From NCBI GenBank assembly GCA_029054825.1, contig JAIDEM010000111.1, positions 1 through 48,781 of the forward strand: DNA of 48,781 nt, read 5' to 3'. This stretch comes from Prevotella sp. (GTDB lineage: Bacteria; Bacteroidota; Bacteroidia; Bacteroidales; Bacteroidaceae). Positions 18,587 to 26,139 of this stretch are shown piece by piece. A program made the position numbers and the translations under genes. The notes beneath the pieces were generated by a model that had not been told where the DNA came from, ran no database searches, and saw only the letters and a list, made by a program, of their open reading frames with translations. Within the stretch, counting starts at the first letter, position 1. Each line of letters opens with the position of its first letter.

Positions 18587-21496
18587 TCACTTCTTTGGAA
18601 GCATGGTCACCTGTATGCGGTTCCTTGAGTCGACAAGCTGTCGGCAGAGACTCTTGATATCGTCTGTGGTAAGAGCGTCAACCTTCTGCAGATAGTCCTT
18701 CTCAAAGTCAATACCTTCACGCAGGTCATGATAGCACACATATTCCCACCATCCGTTTGTCAGAATGGCGCGGTCATAGTTCTTGCGCTCATACTCCTTC
18801 ACCTTCTGCAACTGTTCTTCGGTAGGTCCGTCGGTCGCCATCTTCTGCAACTGCTCGTCGATGAGCGGCAGCAGTTCCTCGTATTTTTCTGGAGCGCAAC
18901 GGAAATTGACTGTCATGCTGCAAGCCTCTGACGGATATTTCCAGAACTGTCCACTCACGCTGACACCGTATGTGCCACCCTTCTCCTCGCGCACTGTCTC
19001 AGTATAGACGGCTCTCATTATCTGCGACAGGACATCGAGCTTCAGGTCGTTCTCCGCTGTATAAGGCAAATCGGCGGTGTAGAATACATTTGTCAGTGCC
19101 GACGGTGTCTTCAGTTCCTCGGAGAAGACATGCACAGCATTGGTGCGCAGGATGTCAAGCACATCCTTACCCACCTTCGGAGCCTGCGCCTTGGAAGGTT
19201 TTCCCGGCAGACTTGCAACATATTGGCACAACAGGTCCTCAAACTCATCCTCACGAATGTCACCGGTGATGATGAGATTCATGCCGGCAAGGTTGGAGAA
19301 TCTCTCCTTGTATATCTGATACATGCGGTCATGGTTCACCTCGGCGAGGCGTTCCTCCGTCATAGGTTCCGTGCGTTTGCGCTGTCCGTAGAGAGCTATG
19401 CGGAGCGAGTCCTTATAGTTGACATTAGGATTGGCGCTGCGGTTCTTCAGCAGGGAACGCTGCTTGGCAATGATATTCTGGAATATTGCAACGTCTTTTC
19501 TCGGCTGTGTGACATAGAGATACATCACTTCCAGCCATGTCTTGAGGTCTGATGCAACACAGACACCGTTTACCCCCTCATCCTCGGAATTGATGTAAGG
19601 AGTGACACGCAAAGCCTTGCCGCGACGTTTCTTCTCCAGTGTGAGGTAATCGAAGTCTGCAGCACCGCTCTCCCTCACGACACTGCCGAGGAGCGACAGT
19701 GTCGCCGCGTCTTCATCGCCGTAGAGCGAGCGTCCTCCGAGTCTGAACATGTTTATCGTAAGACGGTTCGGCTCTATGTCAGAAGGTCTTGCATAGACCT
19801 TGATACCGTTGGAGAGGACATATTCTGTATAACCGTTGGCAACCTTCTTCCGTGAAGATATCTTGCCTTTCTTAGGCAGTTTCTTCATGAATGTCTGGTC
19901 AACGGCATTGTCAAGATTGTCATCTATATAGTCTTTCTGCTGCGCATCTTCTATCCATGTCTTGAAATCAGCATCCGTAGGCATGGTGTATGGCTTACCG
20001 TCGTACTTGGTAGGTCCGAAGACTACGCACACCTGATTGCGGTCTGTGACGATTTCCTTAATGGCATCATTGATGTCTTTCAGCGTTATTGAGTCTGAAA
20101 GATGGGCCTCGAGGGCAGCCTCGTCAACGATATTCATGCAAGGTTCTGCGTTACAGAAGTGGTTCACGATGCTCCGTGCATACTCTGCGTTGCGCGTCTT
20201 GTCCTTGTTGTCCAGCTTATGTTCTATACTTACAGTATGCTGAACCTTTGCATGCTCGAGTTCTGCCTCGGTAAATCCGTAGCGACGTGCCTTCTCGACC
20301 ACCTCGATGGCTGCCTCTATGCCAGCTTTAGGATTCTCAGGGAGCAAGCCTACGGTCATGGCAAAGGCGTCTTTCTCTGACGCCACGTAGAATCTGTTGT
20401 CACGGCAAGTGGCGGACATCAGTCTCGGTGTCGCCTCTCGTGACAACTGTTGCAGTCTCTGACGCAGTATGAACATCGCCAGTCTTGACTTGTATCCTCC
20501 GATGAATGCCTCACGCGAACCGCGTGTCTCGCGTGGTTCAGGGTCGCGCTTCATGTAGAGCTGCATATTGAGTGACGGCTGTTCGTCATCGGCTTTGGTA
20601 TATACTATCATGTCTTCATTGTCAGGCACGGTATAGTATATGCGCTCCGCACGCTCTGCAGAGAGAGTATCGGCAGCGAAGAGTGCCTTTATCTTCGTCT
20701 CTACTTCATCGACATTGATGTCGCCAACGACTATTATACCCTGCAAATCAGGACGATACCATTTGCGATAGTAGTCGCGCAAGACCTCATGATGGAAGGT
20801 ATCCACCACCTCTATGTGCCCTATCGGCAGGCAGTCAGCATATTTGGAACCGGCATAGATGGTTGCCATGGCGTCTTCCATAAGACGTGTGGATGCGAAA
20901 CGCGAGCGTCGGGTGCGCCATTCCTCGCGTATCACTCCGCGCTCCTTGTCTATCTCCTCTCCTTTCAGGAGCAGCGAACCAGCCCAGTCGTGCAGGATGA
21001 TGAGACATGTGTCGGCAACTCCTGCCTTTGTGACAGGCACATTGGAGATATTATACACCGTCTGGTCTATGGATGTATAGGCATTCAGATCGGCACCGAA
21101 CTTTATTCCGTTCTTCTCACACCAGTTGCGGATGGAGTTTTCCTCACCATTGCCTGCCGGGAAGTTCTTCGTACCGTTGAAAGCCGCATGCTCCAGGAAA
21201 TGTGCCAGTCCACGCTGTTCAGGCTCCTCGAGTATGGAACCGACACGCTGTGCTATATAAAAATCCGCTTGCCCTGGAGTCTGCGCGTTATACCTTATAT
21301 AATATGTGAGGCCGTTGTCCAGAGTTCCCTTACGTATGCAACTGTCCAGCGGCAGCTGCTGGGCAGAGACCGTGGCGGAGATTGCTACAGCCGACAAAAG
21401 GAGCAATGGTCTCATGCTCCTCAGTTTCGTTCCGGATTGCTTCATGCAGGAAGACATTGCGGATTGCAATGAAATAAGTTTCTTTACAAATGTCAT
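18587..21496 (-). CDS. M16 family (pitrilysin-like) zinc metallopeptidase, exported
   Basis: Predicted periplasmic zinc protease of the two-lobe M16 type. The zinc site HFLEH is intact (residues 99-103 from this start) with a downstream EEIDKERGVIREEW helix that supplies the third ligand. N- and C-terminal M16 lobes give a normal full length (969 aa). A signal peptide precedes QQLPLDS (hydrophobic LLLLSAVAISATVSA). The frame opens at 21532. The Met at 21496 has an A-rich leader (AAAAAGAAATG) typical of this phylum and is chosen, though the Met at 21445 would give a more usual signal peptide length. It lies between the calycin/GLUG gene and the FMN genes, each separated by a hairpin. Its substrate is unknown. 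Confidence 0.92.
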   Translation of the reverse strand: MTFVKKLISLQSAMSSCMKQSGTKLRSMRPLLLLSAVAISATVSAQQLPLDSCIRKGTLDNGLTYYIRYNAQTPGQADFYIAQRVGSILEEPEQRGLAHFLEHAAFNGTKNFPAGNGEENSIRNWCEKNGIKFGADLNAYTSIDQTVYNISNVPVTKAGVADTCLIILHDWAGSLLLKGEEIDKERGVIREEWRTRRSRFASTRLMEDAMATIYAGSKYADCLPIGHIEVVDTFHHEVLRDYYRKWYRPDLQGIIVVGDINVDEVETKIKALFAADTLSAERAERIYYTVPDNEDMIVYTKADDEQPSLNMQLYMKRDPEPRETRGSREAFIGGYKSRLAMFILRQRLQQLSREATPRLMSATCRDNRFYVASEKDAFAMTVGLLPENPKAGIEAAIEVVEKARRYGFTEAELEHAKVQHTVSIEHKLDNKDKTRNAEYARSIVNHFCNAEPCMNIVDEAALEAHLSDSITLKDINDAIKEIVTDRNQVCVVFGPTKYDGKPYTMPTDADFKTWIEDAQQKDYIDDNLDNAVDQTFMKKLPKKGKISSRKKVANGYTEYVLSNGIKVYARPSDIEPNRLTINMFRLGGRSLYGDEDAATLSLLGSVVRESGAADFDYLTLEKKRRGKALRVTPYINSEDEGVNGVCVASDLKTWLEVMYLYVTQPRKDVAIFQNIIAKQRSLLKNRSANPNVNYKDSLRIALYGQRKRTEPMTEERLAEVNHDRMYQIYKERFSNLAGMNLIITGDIREDEFEDLLCQYVASLPGKPSKAQAPKVGKDVLDILRTNAVHVFSEELKTPSALTNVFYTADLPYTAENDLKLDVLSQIMRAVYTETVREEKGGTYGVSVSGQFWKYPSEACSMTVNFRCAPEKYEELLPLIDEQLQKMATDGPTEEQLQKVKEYERKNYDRAILTNGWWEYVCYHDLREGIDFEKDYLQKVDALTTDDIKSLCRQLVDSRNRIQVTMLPKK

Positions 21497-21555
21497 TTCT
21501 TTTTCAATTAAAAACAATCCCAAATCGGCCATCAGACCAACATTGGGATAACGAA

Positions 21556-21587
21556 GGCCTGGAACCGCATGGCAGCAGTTCCAAGCC
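21556..21587 (-). terminator. Hairpin between the calycin/GLUG gene and the M16 gene
   Basis: GGCCTGGAACCGC (21556-21568) pairs with GCAGTTCCAAGCC (21575-21587), 13 positions with two wobble-type changes. No strong T-tail on the minus strand; probably an attenuator or processing site. Confidence 0.4.
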
Positions 21588-21603
21588 CTATGATACTCAG
21601 ATA

Positions 21604-23361
21604 TTAATATTCTATGCCTGTAACAGAGTAGGCTTTGCCGCCCTTCATGATTACAATACGTCCGTTGCTGATGTATTTCCCATCCTTTATACCTGCTGCT
21701 TCTGAGACAGAAATGTCTGCAATGCCTGTCTGGTCTGGGTCGAGAGGCAGACGGTCAAGTGACGAACCGATTGTACAACCGTTGATGACTATCACGTCAT
21801 TGCCACGGAGATTTCCGATAAGGTCTGTCGTACCTGTAGACGATACTTTACCGTAGTTGGAGCAGTTTGACAATGTCACGATACCAGCAACACGGGCTGT
21901 GTTTGCCATGATGCCTGCAACATTTACACCAGTTGCCTGTACATCGCCATCGTTCTGGCAGTCTGTGATGCTCAAGTCCGTGTCATCAGCCTTCATTATC
22001 GTGCCGATGATGCCGCCAACGCTCTTGTTGCCAGATACTTTTCCAGTATTATGACACTTGGCTATCTCTGTTATATATGAACCAGCAGAAAGGATACCGC
22101 CGGTATTCAGTCCTGTAGTCTTTGCCGTATCGTCGATGTTGCCGTTGTTGGTACACTCCCTTAACGCACCGGAATAAGAGCCTGCTATGCCTGCAGAGCC
22201 AGTACCGTTGACAGTGGATATATTGCCACTGTTGGTGCAGTTTTCCACAAGATAGCCGTAAACGGCAACAGCATTGCCCGACTGTGTGCCGGAAATGATG
22301 CCTGTAGCGTATGTCATAGCATTGATATCACCAAGATTCTCGCAATATCTGATGATACCTTTCCCATCAATCATATAACCGCAGATGCCTGAAGCGAAAG
22401 CGTTGGAAGCCGTGATGTCAGCCTTGTTCGTACAATGCTCGATGATACCTTTATTGATTGAAGCTATCGCACCTACATAATTGTATGATGAAACATGATT
22501 GTCTGCATCAAACACGATATTCTTCACAGTACCCTTCTCACCTATAGAAGAGAAAAGACCATTGAACTTGCCGTCTGCATCGTTCGCATTGGCAGTATGC
22601 CAGATACCTTTTATAGACTTGTAGCGGCCGTCATACGTTCCGTCAAAGCCCCAAGCGACAGTAGTGATGTTTGTTATCGCAGCCTTGCCTACAGCAGGAA
22701 GCTGTACAGGAGAAGCCTCAGAACCGCCAAAGTCGATATCGTCCATCTGCTCAAAGTAAACGCCCTCAAACGTGTTGTCCTTGCTGATGTTATTGGCTAT
22801 AGCCATGAAGTCCACAGCATCGTATATCTTGTAAGGATTACCTTCCGTGCCCTGTCCTACAAGATTCAGCGCATTCTCCTTGGTATAGTAGGCCTCTATG
22901 GAATAGTGGAGCGCCATAGGCATACTGCCATAAGTGAATGTCAGGGACATCTTCAGTTCGCCACGTGCATGATTGTAGGCCGCACTGAACTCCGACACAT
23001 TGATTTTCTTCTCCGCGCCGGAAGCGTCCTTGGATGTTGTCTCAACATTGCTTGCGTGCCACTCAAACGCCATGTCACCAGCTGTCGGTGAGCCTGTCAT
23101 GGTATATGCCAGTCCCGGGATATTGAAAGACGAGATAGTCATGCCCATAGCCGCGTATGTCATGGACGGGATATCAAAGGACTGGCTATCACTGCCCATA
23201 GTCACCGTGACCACATCCTTTACGGTTGTTGTCTGTGTCTGTTGCTGCATGGCAGGGAGATAAAACTCGCCGTTGCCTATAAACTGCAATTTGCCTGGCA
23301 TTTGCGCCATGGCAGAAAGAGCCGTAGCAAATAAAACGAATAGAGTAAATAGTTTTCTCAT
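21604..23361 (-). CDS. Secreted calycin-like / GLUG-type repeat protein
   Basis: Exported protein of unknown role (585 aa). A clean signal peptide (MRKLFTLFVLFATALSAMA) is followed by a beta-rich domain, residues about 25-160, resembling the calycin-like barrel domain found in Prevotella and Bacteroides secreted proteins. Residues about 265-520 hold roughly eight repeats of a pattern like CTNxGxI...GGIxG, similar to GLUG repeats. The end (DGKYISNGRIVIMKGGKAY) resembles C-terminal elements of Prevotella surface proteins, possibly type IX-secreted. It has its own promoter at 23408-23439, so it can be expressed apart from the receptor genes upstream. Ligand and surface location are guesses from fold resemblance. 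Confidence 0.75.
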   Translation of the reverse strand: MRKLFTLFVLFATALSAMAQMPGKLQFIGNGEFYLPAMQQQTQTTTVKDVVTVTMGSDSQSFDIPSMTYAAMGMTISSFNIPGLAYTMTGSPTAGDMAFEWHASNVETTSKDASGAEKKINVSEFSAAYNHARGELKMSLTFTYGSMPMALHYSIEAYYTKENALNLVGQGTEGNPYKIYDAVDFMAIANNISKDNTFEGVYFEQMDDIDFGGSEASPVQLPAVGKAAITNITTVAWGFDGTYDGRYKSIKGIWHTANANDADGKFNGLFSSIGEKGTVKNIVFDADNHVSSYNYVGAIASINKGIIEHCTNKADITASNAFASGICGYMIDGKGIIRYCENLGDINAMTYATGIISGTQSGNAVAVYGYLVENCTNSGNISTVNGTGSAGIAGSYSGALRECTNNGNIDDTAKTTGLNTGGILSAGSYITEIAKCHNTGKVSGNKSVGGIIGTIMKADDTDLSITDCQNDGDVQATGVNVAGIMANTARVAGIVTLSNCSNYGKVSSTGTTDLIGNLRGNDVIVINGCTIGSSLDRLPLDPDQTGIADISVSEAAGIKDGKYISNGRIVIMKGGKAYSVTGIEY

Positions 23362-23407
23362 GTCTTTTTGGATTTTTAATTATATAAGATATTTCTCAAA
23401 AACGATG

Positions 23408-23439
23408 CAAAATTACAACGATTTCCCATCATGTGCAAT
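23408..23439 (-). promoter_or_regulatory. Promoter of the calycin/GLUG gene
   Basis: On the minus strand TAATTTTG (23408-23415) is preceded, after exactly 20 bases, by ATTG (23436-23439), one base off the TTTG consensus. The start codon is about 47 bases downstream. This splits the envelope locus into at least two transcription units. Confidence 0.6.
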
Positions 23440-23458
23440 ACTCATTTATGATGATATT

Positions 23459-24925
23459 TCAGAATGTAACCTCTGCCGCAACGGTCAGAACATGACGCGA
23501 AAGTCCCTTCATTTCGCCCCTTGTCGCCGTAGCATGACTGTAATTGAGCGAGAGACAAGGCCGTATCCTTGTGCCATGCAACGGCATTTCGTATGCTATC
23601 CTTGCCTGTGCCGCCTGCTGTTCCAGCCAGCCGAATGTCATGGCATAGCCACACTGTACTGTCAGTAATGAGGTATCGCGGAACAGGATGTTACGCCTCA
23701 TCGTCACGAAAGGATTCACGACATGTTTTTTCTCGGTCTTGCTTTCCGGAAATCTGTATGCTGTCTGCTTGCTATTCCACAGGTTCAGACCACCGTTGAT
23801 ATACCATAGATATATCTCTCCAGACGGTCTCCAGTATCCCGTTGCAGAGATTGCGGTGCAGGTCTGCACCTTATCGGACATCTTCGTCGGCTCATAGTAT
23901 TCATAATATCTCAGCGAGGGATTATCCTCAGACACCACCTGCCTGTAGTTCATACGCTGAGCCGTCAGTTTCTCAGTATCCATCGTCACGTCAATCCACC
24001 AAAGCCGCTTCTCTGAGACAATAAAATCATAACGCATACGGGCAGAGAAGCTGTTGCCGCGATGCTGTGAATGCGAGACAGTATACTGCGACAGCTTGCC
24101 GTAATATCCGTCACGGTGCATCCAAGCCATATCGATGAAGAGGCCTTTCCACTTCCACTGCAACATTCCGCCCATATATTCGGAGAAGAGAGGCTGTTCC
24201 TGACTGCTGTCAGTGAAGCCGTCTCCACCGAAGGTCTCTGTCTCTCCATATCGGTTAGCGTAGTCTATCAGAGTCTGATAAACCTTATCCGTCGTGCCAT
24301 AAGTCTTGAAACTGAGAGTCTCCGTGTTCCTTCTGTACAGGAATCCGCCACCTATACCCCATGGCTTGTACAGGAAAGACAGGTCGGCAGATAAGTTCAT
24401 GAGAGTATTACTGTGTCTCAGGTCACGGTGCTTGGCATAGTCGCCAGCCGTGAAGTCCACCCTTGCCCCCACGCTGACATCCTTTCTGGCATCCCAGCCT
24501 ATAGCACCGGTCATGTTGAACACCTCGCATTGCTTGCTCCCGACATTGTCCTCTGATATCTCAACGATGTCAAACGGCATCAGTTCTGTAGTAGGAAACA
24601 GCATGCTCCCTGCCATCTGCGTGCCATGCACATTAGCGTATGTCATGCAGCCATACATCACGACCTTTTCCGACAGACGGCAGTAGGAACGCACATCAGC
24701 ACCGTATGTATTCTGCCTTTTGGCCTGTGAGATGCTCCTCAAGTCGCCGTCGTCATATTTATAGAACAGCTTTCCTACAGCAATGGTGCTGTCTTCCATA
24801 GTAGTCAGTGCCGCAGCGTTGTCTGACGCGAGCCAGGCATTGCGGTCTTCCACCAACTGGAAGTCTCTCTGAGCCATAGTTGTAAGGCATAGAAAATTAG
24901 CGAAGAGAACAGTGATCCGTTTCAT
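23459..24925 (-). CDS. Outer membrane beta-barrel protein, DUF6850-like
   Basis: Predicted outer membrane barrel (488 aa). It has a signal peptide (MKRITVLFANFLCLTTMA, then QRDFQL) and a long run of alternating hydrophobic/aromatic strands ending in VLTVAAEVTF, a typical barrel C-terminus with a terminal Phe. From memory it fits the DUF6850 family found next to DUF4876 proteins and TonB receptors in Bacteroidales. The open frame reaches 24967, but MKRI at 24925 gives the proper signal peptide; this start overlaps the DUF4876 gene by 29 bases, so co-translation is likely. No enzyme motif is seen. Role in uptake is inferred from the neighbours. Confidence 0.75.
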   Translation of the reverse strand: MKRITVLFANFLCLTTMAQRDFQLVEDRNAWLASDNAAALTTMEDSTIAVGKLFYKYDDGDLRSISQAKRQNTYGADVRSYCRLSEKVVMYGCMTYANVHGTQMAGSMLFPTTELMPFDIVEISEDNVGSKQCEVFNMTGAIGWDARKDVSVGARVDFTAGDYAKHRDLRHSNTLMNLSADLSFLYKPWGIGGGFLYRRNTETLSFKTYGTTDKVYQTLIDYANRYGETETFGGDGFTDSSQEQPLFSEYMGGMLQWKWKGLFIDMAWMHRDGYYGKLSQYTVSHSQHRGNSFSARMRYDFIVSEKRLWWIDVTMDTEKLTAQRMNYRQVVSEDNPSLRYYEYYEPTKMSDKVQTCTAISATGYWRPSGEIYLWYINGGLNLWNSKQTAYRFPESKTEKKHVVNPFVTMRRNILFRDTSLLTVQCGYAMTFGWLEQQAAQARIAYEMPLHGTRIRPCLSLNYSHATATRGEMKGLSRHVLTVAAEVTF

Positions 24926-26138
24926 AAAAGTCATTTGTAGAATTGTTTGTATCCTGATATACATCATGTCCGTCTACAGTCTTCTCAACCTTTCTCACAA
25001 GAGAGTGTCCGTATCCGTTGAGCAAAGTGACATATCCATTGTCAAGATCCGGTGTCAACCGCTTCTTGCAGTCTGCGAGTTTATTGGCGTTATACACCTC
25101 CACGGCATCAAGAACCCACGCCCTCGGCAGTTTCAGGCAGGCATAGATTATGTCGTCCTGCTTGCCTGAAGGATATATGATATTCGATATATCTCCGGCA
25201 AACAGGCGAGGACTGGTGCCTTCCGTCTTGAACAGCATAACTGCCGGAGCCGTCTGACTCATCGGCCATGCATTGCCCTTGCCATACTTCACGGCTTTCA
25301 GATAATGAGAAACAGGTATTACCTCTGACGGAGAAGGGTAATAAAGGGTATTGTTATACTTGCCGCCATCGCTGCTTGTAGCCTCCACATCGTATGTGCA
25401 GTAATATTCAGGATTGGCGTAATTCACCGAATTTGAATATGTCAGCGTGTTATCTATCGCTCCGCAGATGTTTATCACGAGCTCTGAATAGGGCGCAATC
25501 TGCTGTCCGTCCTGAAAATACCAGATTCCGTTTATCGCCGGAATCCAGTCTTCACCAGCATACTCCAGCACGCCACCGCTGAGGAACGAATGAGTGGAGG
25601 CTTCAGCATTATACGGCTCTACCATGCCTATGGCGACATTGTCGAGCGACACCACGCTTGCAGAATTGTTATATATGATAAGACACTTGTCTATGGCAAA
25701 TATGCCGGAGCCATCATCTTTGCTGCATCCGCCTATATACAATTCCTTTATGACAAGAGGGTTCGCCGTCTGCATCGAGGTCTTTGACACAGGCAAGATG
25801 ACATCCGTGCTCCCCTGCCCTATAACGATATCGCTCATCGAACCGTTATATACATTCCTGAAATAGCCGTCGTCCTCCACCTTCGATACACTTGCGCCAT
25901 ATATGCCGGCAGGTAATATGAAGTGTGCCGTGCCGTTCTCGTCAGTCATTTCCGTGAAAGACGTGGCGAGAGAGTTTGTCATCTGCACAGGCATGCCTTC
26001 CAGTGCCTGTGTCAGGGATACATTTACGGAGTATGTCTCCTGCCCCTCATCATATGTGCAGGAACTCATTATAAGCAGCAATGCCATCACTGCCGTTTTG
26101 GCAGGAAGCACCTTATTATATATATATGTCATCTTCAT
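24897..26138 (-). CDS. Lipoprotein, DUF4876-like
   Basis: A 413-aa lipoprotein encoded one base after the TonB receptor stop. The lipobox is LLIMSSC with Cys27. Acidic residues soon after (TYDEG) are compatible with, but do not prove, surface export in Bacteroidetes. A short domain (residues 30-110) looks like a carboxypeptidase-regulatory beta-sandwich (TDENGTAHFILPAGIYGASV). The rest fits my memory of DUF4876, including the KELYIGG and FYETDHCSLR segments. The tight spacing with a TonB receptor suggests a SusD-like or ligand-capturing partner, though it is not a SusD homologue. Ligand unknown. Confidence 0.78.
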   Translation of the reverse strand: MKMTYIYNKVLPAKTAVMALLLIMSSCTYDEGQETYSVNVSLTQALEGMPVQMTNSLATSFTEMTDENGTAHFILPAGIYGASVSKVEDDGYFRNVYNGSMSDIVIGQGSTDVILPVSKTSMQTANPLVIKELYIGGCSKDDGSGIFAIDKCLIIYNNSASVVSLDNVAIGMVEPYNAEASTHSFLSGGVLEYAGEDWIPAINGIWYFQDGQQIAPYSELVINICGAIDNTLTYSNSVNYANPEYYCTYDVEATSSDGGKYNNTLYYPSPSEVIPVSHYLKAVKYGKGNAWPMSQTAPAVMLFKTEGTSPRLFAGDISNIIYPSGKQDDIIYACLKLPRAWVLDAVEVYNANKLADCKKRLTPDLDNGYVTLLNGYGHSLVRKVEKTVDGHDVYQDTNNSTNDFYETDHCSLR

Positions 26139-26139
26139 A

